Of a DNA stretch of 64,000 bases, positions 1 to 9,582 are shown one piece after another. Each line of letters starts with the position of its first letter. Positions within the stretch are counted from its first letter, which is position 1. The position numbers and the translations under genes are program-made. Below the pieces are notes generated by a model, which did not search any database, was not told the DNA's origin, and was given only the letters and a program-made list of their open reading frames with translations. Origin of the DNA: Methylobacter sp. (GTDB lineage Bacteria; Pseudomonadota; Gammaproteobacteria; Methylococcales; Methylomonadaceae); contig JAUYMY010000057.1 in the NCBI GenBank assembly GCA_030699385.1, positions 143,250 through 207,249 of the forward strand, read 5' to 3'.

Positions 1-480
1 AATTATTCGGACGAATCGCTTAATGATGCAAAAGCCGGCTTGGATCGCTTGTACACCGCTTTACGCGGTGTGGATGTTGCAGCCGATACCGCGATTGATG
101 AGGCTTATAAAATACGCTTTGAGCAGGCGATGGACGATGATTTTAATACCCCGGTTGCGTTGGCGGTATTGTTTGATTTGGCGCGGGAGCTGAATAAAAC
201 TAAGGAAGTTAATCCTCAACAAGCCGGTATTTTGGCGGCTACGTTAAATCAACTCAGCGGCTTGTTGGGGATATTGCAGGATGCCCCCGATGCTTTTCTT
301 AAAGGCTATGTCGATACTGAGTCCGGTGCCGAACAGATTGAAGAGCAAATCCAAAATCGCATAGCCGCCAAAAAAGCCAAAGACTGGGCTTTAGCCGATA
401 AAATTCGTAATGATTTGAAAGACCAAGGCGTGATTTTGGAAGATTCGCCTGATGGTACAACTCAATGGCGTCGAGAATAA
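1..480 (+). CDS. cysS: Cysteinyl-tRNA synthetase, C-terminal part (5' end outside window)
   Basis: The frame is open from the first base and ends with TAA at 478-480, giving about 159 residues. It matches the C-terminal helical (DALR-type) part of class I CysRS: the run MDDDFNTP is the conserved start of that domain, and the end carries the usual AKDWALADKIRNDLKDQG segment. The enzyme charges tRNA-Cys in the cytoplasm. The catalytic HIGH and KMSKS regions would lie upstream of the window. No frame damage is visible. Confidence 0.93.
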   Translation, partial: NYSDESLNDAKAGLDRLYTALRGVDVAADTAIDEAYKIRFEQAMDDDFNTPVALAVLFDLARELNKTKEVNPQQAGILAATLNQLSGLLGILQDAPDAFLKGYVDTESGAEQIEEQIQNRIAAKKAKDWALADKIRNDLKDQGVILEDSPDGTTQWRRE

Positions 481-629
481 GGTTTAAAAATATAGATTGA
501 TTCCATGTCAGAGCGTTTATCCAGCCTCCTAATGTGGCTGGAGTATGATGAAAACACTTGTGTATGACAATGAGCGCCGACGCGTGGAAACTATTAAAAA
601 TGCAATGCAAGCAAATACTTTAAGGTTCT

Positions 630-1322
630 ATGGCCGATCATAACAAACCGCCGTCAAACGCTTTGGCAAAGAAATCGTTAAACTTTATCAGCGGTTTTCT
701 CTCTAAAAAAATGCGTAGCGTTTATTACAGCGCAAGGGAATCTATTGGCGAACATAAACGCGATATTGTGGTTGTTCATGTCGAGCAGGCTTGTGTGGGC
801 TTGCAGGAAACCCGGAATGAGTTTGAAGATGCGCTGGAGCGCTTTAAGACGCTGGTTTGTGTCAATGAAACCACGTTGGATCACAAATATAATCTGCTGA
901 ACCGGCAGTATCAGTTTTGTTGTGCTAAATCCGAATCTGTCAGTTACAGAATTCGCGCGATTGAAGGGGTTAGCGAAGCGCTGTTTGCCGAGTGGGAAGG
1001 CGAACTCAAGGAATATACTAACCGTAATTTGCGCGCCCACAGCAAGCAGCAACTTAAACTGGCGCGGCAAAATTATGTCCGGCTGATTAAATCTATGCAA
1101 CGGGCAGAGGCTAAAATACAGCCGGTATTGGCGGCATTCAAGGATCAGGTGTTGTATTTGAAGCATAACCTTAATGCCCAGGCTATCGCGGCATTAAGGC
1201 ATGAGTTTATTGAAATTAGCATTGATATTTCACAGCTTATCAATGCCATGGAGCAGACCATCGCCGAGGCAAGTCAGTTTGTCGCCGTATTGACTGAGCA
1301 AAAAGCCTTGCCGGGTCGGTAA
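630..1322 (+). CDS. DUF2959 family coiled-coil protein
   Basis: A 230-residue protein with ATG at 630 preceded by TAAGG. The pattern MRSVYYSARESIGEHKRDI, a central helix with ERFKTLV and DHKYNLLNRQY, and VLAAFKDQVLYLKHNLNAQAIA near the end fits DUF2959 as I know the family. It is almost entirely helical and probably a coiled coil. Family members I recall often start with a lipoprotein signal (Cys just before YYSA). Here that part is replaced by a polar N-terminus of about 30 residues with no Cys, so this copy is probably cytoplasmic or peripheral. The function is unknown. It converges with the lipoprotein gene ending 2 bases downstream. Confidence 0.75.
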   Translation: MADHNKPPSNALAKKSLNFISGFLSKKMRSVYYSARESIGEHKRDIVVVHVEQACVGLQETRNEFEDALERFKTLVCVNETTLDHKYNLLNRQYQFCCAKSESVSYRIRAIEGVSEALFAEWEGELKEYTNRNLRAHSKQQLKLARQNYVRLIKSMQRAEAKIQPVLAAFKDQVLYLKHNLNAQAIAALRHEFIEISIDISQLINAMEQTIAEASQFVAVLTEQKALPGR

Positions 1323-1323
1323 T

Positions 1324-1746
1324 TTAGAGCTTGTAGAGTACGTCGTTAGCTTTATCTTTAGGGTCGGCTTTGGCTTTATGGTTATCCTGATCAAGCCTTT
1401 CCTTGCCGAATTCGGAAATCATTTCGTCCCAATTGGCGTATTTTTCATAGCCGGGAAACCCTGAGTTTTTCCGTTGTTGAAAAAGCTCTTTGCCTATTAC
1501 GATCAGCTCTTCAGGTTTTTGGCCGTCAACCGTGTTAAGAAATTCTTTTTCATCTTTAATCGAATCACGCAGCATCCAGAAGGAAACTTCAAACTCAATG
1601 CGCGTTTCGGGCGGCAGGCGATTTTTTAATGCACTGACCGAACGGTATGCGGTGCGTGTGGTATGGCCGTTGATTTGTGAACCCTTGCTGCATGCGATTA
1701 ACGATGTGCAGCAGAGAATGAGCAGAAGAATGGGTGTTTTCTTCAT
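1324..1746 (-). CDS. Small predicted lipoprotein of unknown function
   Basis: A 140-residue protein. The N-terminus MKKTPILLLILCCTSLIACS is a short basic-hydrophobic signal followed by the lipobox LIAC, so it should be lipidated on that Cys and held in the inner or outer membrane facing the periplasm. The mature part (ALKNRLPPETRIEFEVSFWML, then charged helices) resembles small Gram-negative lipoproteins annotated DUF6694-like. I am not certain of that family. The C-terminus is rich in Lys and Asp. It stands alone on the minus strand, convergent with the DUF2959 gene. Confidence 0.7.
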   Translation of the reverse strand: MKKTPILLLILCCTSLIACSKGSQINGHTTRTAYRSVSALKNRLPPETRIEFEVSFWMLRDSIKDEKEFLNTVDGQKPEELIVIGKELFQQRKNSGFPGYEKYANWDEMISEFGKERLDQDNHKAKADPKDKANDVLYKL

Positions 1747-1875
1747 AAAGATAACCTCGAATTTAAGTGGGGATGCATGTCATGCTATTTACAGGGGTTG
1801 CGCCCGTTATTATATAACGGCAGAACGCTAAACAAAGTAAAATAGTCGGTCATTATAATCCTGAGCCTGCTTTTT

Positions 1876-3630
1876 ATGCTGGAATTTATCCAATTATTAA
1901 AACAACGTTATCAGGCGGTTTTAGGCGACCTGCCTACGCGTTCCTACGTTAATGACGCGGTTAAAACAAGCTATCAGCGGCGGATCGATCAGTTGCTTTT
2001 GGTTGAAGCCTTCATCCGCAAAGGGCAGTTGATTGCGGCATCGGAGCAGCCGGTGTTGCATATCGCGGTGGTGGGGCCAACCCAGGCCGGTAAAAGTTCG
2101 CTGAGTAACCTGTTATTAAACAGCCATGTAGCCGGCGTCAGTCCGCTGGCGGGTTATACCGTCCATGCGCAGGGTTTTTGCAATGGCATCAGTATTGACG
2201 ACTGCAACGGCCTGCAACGCTATTTTGGCCGTTTTCAGCAGTTGCCGCAAAACCAGCTCAGCAAAGACCGCCACGATTGCTATGCGCTCACCGAAAACAC
2301 CACGGATTCGGCCTTGTTGCCGTCTTGCGTTTTGTGGGACACGCCTGATTTCGATTCGATAGATTCAACCACTTACCGCGAAGGTGTGATCAGGGCGATG
2401 GCCTTGGCGGATGTGATTATTCTGGTGGTCAGCAAGGAAAAGTACGCCGATCAGTCGGTGTGGGACATCATGGCGGCTCTTGAGCAACTGCAGCAACCGA
2501 CGCTTATTTGCCTGAATAAAGTGGTTGAAGGTTCCGAGACCATCCTGCTCAAATCGTTACAAGATAAATGGCGGCAAGCCAGAGCCGACAGCTTCCCCGA
2601 AGTGGTGCCGCTGTATTATCAAAAGCCGGGCGGACAGCCGGAGTGGCCGGAAGCTAAGCGCCAGCTGCTGAAAGCGGTGGCCCATAAAGTAAACCTGAAT
2701 CAACATGCAGTCCTTGAACAAGCGCTATTGAAAAAACACTGGCAAAGTTGGCTGGAGCCGGTGCTTGCCGAGCATCAAATGCTTAATGATTGGCTTGAAT
2801 TGGTTGATTTAATGATGCAGCAGGCGATGGAAAATTATCGGCGCGATTATTTGAACCATCCGCATCATTATGAAACCTTTCAACTGGCGATGACCGAATT
2901 GCTCAATCTGATGGAAATACCCGGTTTGGCGCGCATCCTGAGCGGTGCCCGTAAAATGCTGACCTGGCCGGTTCGGCAGGTGATGAAATTGGGGCGGAAA
3001 AGGCTGCATATTTCAAGCAGCAGCTACGAACTCGCGCTGTTAAACCAAATAGCCGAACATACGCTGATTCAGCTGACCGACAAACTGCTGGATAAGGCCG
3101 AGCAAAGTCAGTACAGCCAGTGGTGGCGGCAAGTCAATAGCGGTTTGCGCGCTCAGCGACAGGCGCTGTTGCAGGATTTCGATGCGGCGGCAAAACACTA
3201 TCATTTGTCGTTTCAGCAGGATGTGGAAAGCGCCGCGCATCGTTTGTATCACAAACTGCAGGAACAACCGATGGTGTTGAACAGCTTGAGGGCGACCCGT
3301 GCGACCGCCGATGCCGCCGTGATTGCCCTGACCTTGCAAATGGGCGGCATCGGCCTGCATGATTTGGTCATCGCCCCTGCAATGCTGAGCGTGACGTCGC
3401 TGTTGGCGGAAAGCGCGGTGGGCAGCTACATGCACAAGGTGGAAGCCGAGCTGAAACAAAACCAATTCAACACCGTTAAACAGGCGTTATTTGTCGAAAT
3501 CCTGCGTGAAAAACTCTTATTAGTGCCCGGACAATTATCGATGAACGGCCATTTTAATATCTCTCCTGACCAGCTCCGTGCGGCCGAGCTACAACTGACA
3601 GAAAAGCGCCATGGTTTACGATTACTCTAA
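1876..3630 (+). CDS. Dynamin/Era-like GTPase, first of a tandem pair
   Basis: A 584-residue protein. An N-terminal G domain is visible: P-loop GPTQAGKSS near residue 66, G3 WDTPDFDS near 153, and CLNK (G4) near 211, followed by a long helical region. Around residues 475-520 there is a hydrophobic stretch (AAVIALTLQMGGIGLHDLVIAPAM) that could insert into or lie on the membrane. Size and layout fit bacterial dynamin-like or YfjP-like membrane GTPases rather than ribosome-assembly GTPases. The last 20 bases overlap the second GTPase gene, so the two are translationally coupled and their products are probably partners. Family known, exact role not. Confidence 0.72.
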   Translation: MLEFIQLLKQRYQAVLGDLPTRSYVNDAVKTSYQRRIDQLLLVEAFIRKGQLIAASEQPVLHIAVVGPTQAGKSSLSNLLLNSHVAGVSPLAGYTVHAQGFCNGISIDDCNGLQRYFGRFQQLPQNQLSKDRHDCYALTENTTDSALLPSCVLWDTPDFDSIDSTTYREGVIRAMALADVIILVVSKEKYADQSVWDIMAALEQLQQPTLICLNKVVEGSETILLKSLQDKWRQARADSFPEVVPLYYQKPGGQPEWPEAKRQLLKAVAHKVNLNQHAVLEQALLKKHWQSWLEPVLAEHQMLNDWLELVDLMMQQAMENYRRDYLNHPHHYETFQLAMTELLNLMEIPGLARILSGARKMLTWPVRQVMKLGRKRLHISSSSYELALLNQIAEHTLIQLTDKLLDKAEQSQYSQWWRQVNSGLRAQRQALLQDFDAAAKHYHLSFQQDVESAAHRLYHKLQEQPMVLNSLRATRATADAAVIALTLQMGGIGLHDLVIAPAMLSVTSLLAESAVGSYMHKVEAELKQNQFNTVKQALFVEILREKLLLVPGQLSMNGHFNISPDQLRAAELQLTEKRHGLRLL

Positions 3631-5224
3631 TTTGCTGGCAACCGCAAAACACTGGGCAGAACAGGCGCAGGCAGCGGGCTGGATTAATGCTGATGCGGCG
3701 CAGCCATTAAATGCTATTGATGCCAGAACACCGGATACCTTGTTTAACCATAACGGTTCCAGGCCGCTGATTGTCGCCTTCATGGGTGGCACCGGCGTGG
3801 GTAAAAGCACCTTGCTGAACCGGTTGGCAGGCAAGGCCATCGCCAGAGCCGGCGTCGAGCGGCCCACGTCGCGCGAAGTCACCTTATTTCATCATGTGAG
3901 CGTGGCGATAAAGCATTTGCCGGAACAACTGCCGCTGGCGCAAATTAAAATCGTTGAACATGACAACGCGGCGCGGAAAAATGTGATCTGGATTGACATG
4001 CCCGATTTTGACAGCACCGAGCAAAGCAACAAACACCAGGTGTTGGAATGGTTGCCGCATATCGATGTGCTGATTTATGTGGTCAGTCCCGAACGCTACC
4101 GGGATGAAAAAGCCTGGCGCTTGTTGCTGGCGGAAGGCGGCAAACATGCCTGGTTGTTTGTGCTGAATCAGTGGGATAGAGGGCAGGGCGAGCAATATGA
4201 AGATTTCAGGCGGCAACTGCATAAAGCCGATTTTGCCGATCCGGTGATCTTCAAGACCGCTTGCGTCGAAGGTCTGCAAAGCGATGAATTTGCCGCATTG
4301 GAATCGACCATTAGCGCGTTGGCAACCGAGCAACTTATTGGCCAACTGGAGCAACGCAGCAGCCAGATCAAAAAAGACGAACTCAAACAAAGTCTGCACA
4401 CTATTGGCGAATCATTGGGTTCCGCCTCAGTTTTTCAACAATTGCCGACCTTGTGGCAAGAGCAATGGCAGCGTACTGCCGACGTGCTGCAACAGGGTTT
4501 TGCCTGGCCTATCCAGCAATTGGCGCGCCACTATGCCGATCATGCCGCCGATTTATTGCATAACCCGGCCGCCAAATACGCAGCAACCGGCGTTAAATCT
4601 AGCTTATGGGACGATTGGGCCGAAGCCCGCTTTGACGATGCGCTGGATGAATTTGTTAGCAATGTCGACCAGTTGGGGCTTCCCGTTCATCCGCTTAAAA
4701 ATCAACTGTCCGCGTTACGCGAAAAAGCCCCCAAAATCATCCAGGCACAAAGCGAATTAGCCGCCAGACAAGCCTTGGCGAATCCCGGCAACGCCTTGCA
4801 ACGCGGTTTTTTAAAGTTTATGCGTCTTTGTGAAATCATCCTCCCGCTTGCCGCCATTTGCTGGGTCGGCTATCAGGTTTTCATGGGCTATTACACAAGC
4901 AGCACATCTAACGTAAATTATTTGGGCGTCGATTTTGCGGTACACAGCAGCCTGTTAATCGCCATCACCTGGCTGACGCCGTTTTTCATCCTGAAAAAAT
5001 TAAAGCCATCGTTGGAAAAAAGCGCGCTAAAAGGCTTAAACAAAGGCTTAAATAGCGCTATCAACAGCATAAATGACGACATGTTGCAGATTATTGAAAA
5101 CGTTGGCAATCAGCATGCCGAGCAGATCAAACAACTAGGCGGAATTATTGAACATTGCGGCGTTATCGACCGGCAAACATCAATAGACAGCGACAGCCCA
5201 CTGACCCGGATGCTGATTGATTAA
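3611..5224 (+). CDS. Membrane-anchored GTPase, second of the tandem pair
   Basis: A 537-residue protein; ATG lies inside the end of the preceding gene. The G domain has P-loop GGTGVGKST (about residue 57), G3 DMPDFDST (about 128) and NQWD in the G4 position (about 185). The middle is helical. A hydrophobic pair at about 405-425 and 440-458 (IILPLAAICWVGYQVF; LLIAITWLTPFFI) should form a membrane hairpin. Both G3 motifs of the pair contain PDFDS, which suggests gene duplication and divergence. Tandem GTPases with membrane segments recall paired bacterial dynamin-like proteins that remodel membranes. That function is inferred. It converges with the coiled-coil gene, with a gap of 32 bases. Confidence 0.72.
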   Translation: MVYDYSNLLATAKHWAEQAQAAGWINADAAQPLNAIDARTPDTLFNHNGSRPLIVAFMGGTGVGKSTLLNRLAGKAIARAGVERPTSREVTLFHHVSVAIKHLPEQLPLAQIKIVEHDNAARKNVIWIDMPDFDSTEQSNKHQVLEWLPHIDVLIYVVSPERYRDEKAWRLLLAEGGKHAWLFVLNQWDRGQGEQYEDFRRQLHKADFADPVIFKTACVEGLQSDEFAALESTISALATEQLIGQLEQRSSQIKKDELKQSLHTIGESLGSASVFQQLPTLWQEQWQRTADVLQQGFAWPIQQLARHYADHAADLLHNPAAKYAATGVKSSLWDDWAEARFDDALDEFVSNVDQLGLPVHPLKNQLSALREKAPKIIQAQSELAARQALANPGNALQRGFLKFMRLCEIILPLAAICWVGYQVFMGYYTSSTSNVNYLGVDFAVHSSLLIAITWLTPFFILKKLKPSLEKSALKGLNKGLNSAINSINDDMLQIIENVGNQHAEQIKQLGGIIEHCGVIDRQTSIDSDSPLTRMLID

Positions 5225-5256
5225 TCAAAGGTCGGCGCTCAATATCTGCCTATAGA

Positions 5257-6525
5257 TCAATCGGGAAGAGCCGTTTTTTTGGCGTCTTTTATCGACAATT
5301 GCAGCTCTAAACGCTGTTTTTCAAGCTCCAGCAATTCAATTTCACGGCGCAGATAAACATCGGCTTCCTTTCTGTTGTCATAGCTTTCCCTTTGCATGTC
5401 CAGCCGTTGCTGTTCCTGGCGCTTTTTGTTCTCGACATCGGCGTCGAATTCCAGTTGTTTTTGCCGCTGTTCGTAGGCGACTTGTTCGGCATGGAGCTTG
5501 TCTCTGGATTCCCGCCAGCGCGCCTGCTGGAGTTCATGTTTGGCAATATCCGCCTCCAGTTCTTTTTCTTTTAATTTAGCCTGATGCGCCAATAATTCCG
5601 CGTGAGTTTGTTGTTCTGCAAGCCGCTGGCGAGTTTCTTGTTTTTGCTGTTCTTCAAGCTCCACTTCCAGGCTGATGGCTTTTAGGCGGTTTTCGTGTTT
5701 GACCTTTTCGGCATGGAGGCGCTGTTCAATGTCAAATTGTGCCAACTGCTGCTGTTCCTGTTCCTCAAGCAAGCGCTGTTTGTTTTCGGCATCCTGGGCT
5801 TGCCTTAAACGTTCGAGTTCGGCCTCGTGATTGAAGTGTTCCAGTTGCTGTTGTTTATGTTCGAGTGCTTGTTTTTCAAACTCTTGTTGCTGATGGAATA
5901 ATTCCTCTCTTTTGGCTTCATTAAACTCAAAACTTCTTTTCAGTACGCATAAATAAACCCGTTCCTGCGCCAACTGCACCTCGGGGAATTCTGCAAATAC
6001 CGGCTTTAAGGTGCAGAGTGTTTGCGATTGTATATTTTGCAAGATCAGTGTCTCACTGACCTCCAGCGCGATTTTCTGTTCAATCTCGCTGACGCCTTTT
6101 AGTACCCAGCTACCGTCGGCCAATTTAAGCAACTCCTTGTCGATTAAACTGATCAGTACATCGTGATAGGTGCTTTTTATATGCGCGTTCAGTTCTGTCA
6201 GGATGTCCATATTGCTCAGCGCATATTTCAAACTGGCCTGAAAACGGATTTCCAGGTTCACGTCAATGCTGCAAAAACCATCATAAAGGCTGATTTTTTG
6301 AGCCAGCTGCCAGCTTTCAATCGGCAACGGATAAACTTTGTGATAAAAGCGTTTAACAAAACCTTCGGGGCGTAAAAACAAACGCCAGTAAGGGCCGATT
6401 TTGGTATAGACGAGGTGGCGGTCGGCGTCAAAAACCGGCTCCCACACCTGCGGGAACGCGGCATCATCGCGCGCCAAGCCACCGTCAATAAACCAGTTAT
6501 CAATGTCGGTTCTGGCGCTATTCAT
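5257..6525 (-). CDS. SPFH/Band 7-like domain with long coiled coil
   Basis: A start at ATG 6525 gives 422 residues; the frame continues upstream only to a TTG at 6546. The first about 190 residues have the feel of an SPFH (flotillin/stomatin) domain: a strand-rich start, then DVNLEIRFQASLKYAL, repeated short helices and LTELNAHIKSTYHDVL. From about residue 195 to 410 the protein is an uninterrupted, very Gln/Glu/Leu-rich coiled coil (repeats such as EEQEQQQLAQFD). No signal peptide or clear membrane segment. The start overlaps the end of the upstream membrane protein gene by 8 bases, so the two form one operon. The SPFH assignment is an inference from pattern; the coiled coil is plain. Confidence 0.6.
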   Translation of the reverse strand: MNSARTDIDNWFIDGGLARDDAAFPQVWEPVFDADRHLVYTKIGPYWRLFLRPEGFVKRFYHKVYPLPIESWQLAQKISLYDGFCSIDVNLEIRFQASLKYALSNMDILTELNAHIKSTYHDVLISLIDKELLKLADGSWVLKGVSEIEQKIALEVSETLILQNIQSQTLCTLKPVFAEFPEVQLAQERVYLCVLKRSFEFNEAKREELFHQQQEFEKQALEHKQQQLEHFNHEAELERLRQAQDAENKQRLLEEQEQQQLAQFDIEQRLHAEKVKHENRLKAISLEVELEEQQKQETRQRLAEQQTHAELLAHQAKLKEKELEADIAKHELQQARWRESRDKLHAEQVAYEQRQKQLEFDADVENKKRQEQQRLDMQRESYDNRKEADVYLRREIELLELEKQRLELQLSIKDAKKTALPD

Positions 6526-7777
6526 GGCTGTCGGCCTGTTTGGCAAGGCTTGCTTCGGCTTTTAATAGGTTAATTCTGTCGCCCATTTTTTCGGCAATCA
6601 AGGGGTAAAGATTGGGCGCAAATTCCACCGTTCTGTCATCTATTTTTCTTAAAAAACCCCGGCTTAACAATAAGCCAACCGCAAACATTCTCGACCAGTC
6701 GGAATAGCGTTTGGCGCGCTCAATTTCGGTCTTTTCGATGACCATTTCCAGCTCGTTGTTTTTATTGATACGAAACTCGGTGAACTGCCTTAAACATTCA
6801 AAAACCAGATTTTCTTCTTCGCTGGTCAACGGGCCGGGCGCGGTAAATTCAAGGCGATAGGACAGCAACACGGTAAAAAAATCAACCATCGCGGCACAGA
6901 CAAAGGCGAACAGGGAAAAATCCGACCACATTGCGGCCGAAGGCTGCACATCGGCGGTAAATTGTTTGTAGGTCATTAATAATGGTGCTTCCGGCAACGA
7001 ACGCCCAATAGGGCCGGATAGCAAATTTATCTTCAATTGCACAGCCTGGAAGTTTTCCAGCATTGCCGCATAGGCGGCTTCAATATTGACCGCGACATCG
7101 AGATCATTGATGCTGGCTTGCAGCTTTTGCACATCCTTGTCCAGCTCGGCAAAGTCATGATCGAATTGCGTTTGCTGCTGTTTTTTCTCCTGATACATCT
7201 GGTTGTAATGTTTCCAGAACGGCCCTTCGCCGACTTGGTGTTTGTAGCCTTCAATGATTTGCGCATGGGTGCCGAAATAGGCCTGCGACACTTCCAGCGC
7301 TGCTTTTTCCAACTCGGCATGTTGTTGTTTTAAAACTTCGCTTTTAATCGCCAAGACCTGGTCTACATAAGACTTTACCTCGGTTCTGATTTGGTTCAGT
7401 CGGTTGATGTGCAGCGTGTCCTGCTCGGAAATTTCATAAAACTTGAAATAAGAAAATGACACCGATGCCATCAGCGCAATGAACAGCGAACAGACCACGG
7501 AAAAATAGCGTAGGCGGTTGGCGCGCCAATGCATACCGGCGATTTCCAGCGAACAAATGACCACAATCGACTGAATGGCAACAGTGATGACCAGTGCAAT
7601 CCACGGTGTGATGAAATGGGATAAGCCGTAATAGGTGGTGAAACCTGATGCGACGCTCAACATCAACACAATCGGTATCGTCCATATTCTTAACAAGCCG
7701 ACAAACAAGGTTTGTATGCTATTAATCAAATAGCCCACGCCGGAAGCTCTTATTTTGGAGAATTCGGAAGTTTTCAT
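6518..7777 (-). CDS. Membrane protein with coiled-coil loop, unknown function
   Basis: A 419-residue protein. Three N-terminal membrane spans (around residues 25-45, 55-80 and 92-110) are followed by a long charged helical region with heptad character (LNQIRTEVKSYVDQVLAIK to DLDVAVNIE). A fourth span lies near 285-308 (FSLFAFVCAAMVDFFTVLL), and a soluble C-terminal tail of about 110 residues follows. The coiled region between spans 3 and 4 would lie on one side of the membrane and the tail on the other. It is first in a two-gene operon with the SPFH/coiled-coil protein and faces the tandem GTPases. I do not recognise a named family. Confidence 0.65.
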   Translation of the reverse strand: MKTSEFSKIRASGVGYLINSIQTLFVGLLRIWTIPIVLMLSVASGFTTYYGLSHFITPWIALVITVAIQSIVVICSLEIAGMHWRANRLRYFSVVCSLFIALMASVSFSYFKFYEISEQDTLHINRLNQIRTEVKSYVDQVLAIKSEVLKQQHAELEKAALEVSQAYFGTHAQIIEGYKHQVGEGPFWKHYNQMYQEKKQQQTQFDHDFAELDKDVQKLQASINDLDVAVNIEAAYAAMLENFQAVQLKINLLSGPIGRSLPEAPLLMTYKQFTADVQPSAAMWSDFSLFAFVCAAMVDFFTVLLSYRLEFTAPGPLTSEEENLVFECLRQFTEFRINKNNELEMVIEKTEIERAKRYSDWSRMFAVGLLLSRGFLRKIDDRTVEFAPNLYPLIAEKMGDRINLLKAEASLAKQADSHE

Positions 7778-7832
7778 TTGACGCCAGGTTCAGGATTGAA
7801 GGGTTTTTTGGTAAATAAGCCTATTAAGAATA

Positions 7833-7892
7833 ATTGTCCACGAAAGGCACGAAAAGCACGAAAAATAAAAATGTCGTGCTTTTCGTGGACTA
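7833..7892. repeat. Dispersed inverted repeat, copy 1
   Basis: The left arm reads TGTCCACGAAAGGCACGAAA and the right arm TCGTGCTTTTCGTGGAC; they pair as an imperfect hairpin. It lies between the membrane protein gene and cysN. The same arms recur at 42544 and 46692. On RNA it would fold and might act as a weak terminator for cysN, but no clean U-tract follows. Confidence 0.75.
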
Positions 7893-7906
7893 CCTTTTTA
7901 GTTCGA

Positions 7907-9535
7907 CTAATAAATAATCTTTTGCTCTTTCAACGTGTTGTAAATGCTGTCAACATCGACGGCATCGGTATCGAAACTAATATCCGCCAAGTTAGCGCTG
8001 TAATTGACGCATAAACAAATCAATCCGGCATTTTTGACCGCGACAATCAGCGAGGTGTTTTGGGTTTCCAACACGGTCACGGCATGACCGTTATCAAACA
8101 GTTTTCGTTCCAGTTGATAAGCAACGTCTTTACTGTCTGGGCCGGTCAGGGCAATCGCTGTCGGGTGTTGGCTAAAGCGCGCGGCGCGCTCTTCAGGGCT
8201 GACCGGTTGCAGGCTTTCTTCTGTTTCGGTGCTGCCGGTAATCATGCCCGCGCCAACGGTGCTGTTGCTCAAGCGGTCGATGATAATGAAAGAACCGGTG
8301 CCTTTGTGGCTCAGATAGGCATCGAAAACCACCGGCGCGTTGACTGAAACCGTACAGGCGCCAATTTCATTCAAATGCAATTCGGTGGCGTCATGGTGTT
8401 CCAGGGTGTTGACATCGATCCTATGGTGAATCATAGAGATAGAACCCGGCACACTGCGCGTCGCCAGTTTGATGATGTATTGCTTGCCCGGAGTCAGCGC
8501 ATTTTCGGCCATCCAGACGATGGTGGCTTTGAATTTGTCTGAAACGGTGGGCGCGGTTTGTTCGCTGCCGATAAGGGTATCGCCACGGCTGATGTCGATT
8601 TCGTCTTCCAGCGTCAAGGTGACTGCCATCGGCGGGAAAGCCTGTTCCAGTTCGCCGTCGTAAGTCACGATAGCTTTGATCTTGCTGCTTTTACCGGAGG
8701 GCAGCGCGGTGATCTTGTCGCCTTTTTTGAAAATGCCGGATGCCACCGTGCCGCAAAAGCCGCGAAAATCGAGGTTGGGGCGGTTAACGTATTGCACCGG
8801 AAAACGCGCATCGTCAAAATTGCGGTCATTGGCGATTTCTATGCTGTTTAGCGCTTCCATTAATGGCTGGCCGCTAAACCAAGGCATGTGCTCGCTGGGA
8901 TTAACCACGTTGTCGCCGTCCAGCGCCGACATCGGGATAAAGGTGATGTCCTGTAACGCCAGCGACTGGGTAAAATCTAGGTAATCCTGTTTGATTTTTT
9001 CAAAGGTGGCTTCGCTGTACTCAACCAAATCCATCTTATTGATCGCAACAATAATATGATGAATGCCCAGCAACGAGGCGATAAAACTGTGCCTTTTGGT
9101 TTGGGTCTGCACGCCGTAACGCGCGTCGATCAGGATAATCGCCAAATCGCAGGTTGACGCCCCCGTAGCCATGTTGCGGGTGTATTGTTCGTGCCCTGGG
9201 GTGTCGGCAATAATGAACTTGCGCGTCGAGGTCGAAAAATAACGATACGCCACGTCAATGGTGATGCCCTGTTCGCGCTCGGCTTGCAGGCCGTCGACCA
9301 GCAACGCCAAGTCGATTTTGCCGGCGCCGGTGGTGCCGGATTTGACGCTGTCAGCCTGCACGGCAGCCAATTGATCTTCATAGATCATTTTGGAGTCGTG
9401 CAAAAGGCGGCCGATCAAGGTGCTTTTGCCGTCATCGACATTGCCGCAGGTTAAAAAGCGCAATAATTCCTTGCGTTCGTGTTGCGCCAAATAGGCGTCA
9501 ATATCGGTGCTGATTAAATCGGATTGGTGGGACAT
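7907..9535 (-). CDS. cysN: Sulfate adenylyltransferase subunit 1 (GTPase subunit)
   Basis: A 542-residue EF-Tu-like GTPase. G1 is [10 protein letters not shown]3 is DTPGHEQY and G4 is NKMD; the switch I region [14 protein letters not shown] is typical of CysN. Together with CysD it makes adenosine 5'-phosphosulfate from ATP and sulfate, GTP hydrolysis driving the reaction. The usual length without a fused CysC kinase is about 470 residues. The extra C-terminal about 70 residues contain no kinase P-loop, so this is not a CysNC fusion. Unusually, cysN does not follow cysD directly: two unrelated genes on the same strand lie between them. ATG at 9535 is preceded by AGGAAA on the coding strand. 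Confidence 0.95.
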   Translation of the reverse strand: MSHQSDLISTDIDAYLAQHERKELLRFLTCGNVDDGKSTLIGRLLHDSKMIYEDQLAAVQADSVKSGTTGAGKIDLALLVDGLQAEREQGITIDVAYRYFSTSTRKFIIADTPGHEQYTRNMATGASTCDLAIILIDARYGVQTQTKRHSFIASLLGIHHIIVAINKMDLVEYSEATFEKIKQDYLDFTQSLALQDITFIPMSALDGDNVVNPSEHMPWFSGQPLMEALNSIEIANDRNFDDARFPVQYVNRPNLDFRGFCGTVASGIFKKGDKITALPSGKSSKIKAIVTYDGELEQAFPPMAVTLTLEDEIDISRGDTLIGSEQTAPTVSDKFKATIVWMAENALTPGKQYIIKLATRSVPGSISMIHHRIDVNTLEHHDATELHLNEIGACTVSVNAPVVFDAYLSHKGTGSFIIIDRLSNSTVGAGMITGSTETEESLQPVSPEERAARFSQHPTAIALTGPDSKDVAYQLERKLFDNGHAVTVLETQNTSLIVAVKNAGLICLCVNYSANLADISFDTDAVDVDSIYNTLKEQKIIY

Positions 9536-9582
9536 GGGGTTTCCTGAACTGTAAAAAACTGAACGTATATTAATCAGAGCGA

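Noticed and set aside
678..1166. 162-residue minus-strand open frame inside the DUF2959 gene
   Set aside because: It is the antisense shadow of a recognisable coding gene and has no family motif.
5290..5940. Repeat-like CTGCTGTTC-rich DNA
   Set aside because: It encodes the Gln/Glu-rich coiled coil of the SPFH-like protein; no regular unit length.
7907..9535. CysNC bifunctional enzyme
   Set aside because: The C-terminal extension has no APS-kinase P-loop (GLSGSGKS-like), so only the CysN function is supported.
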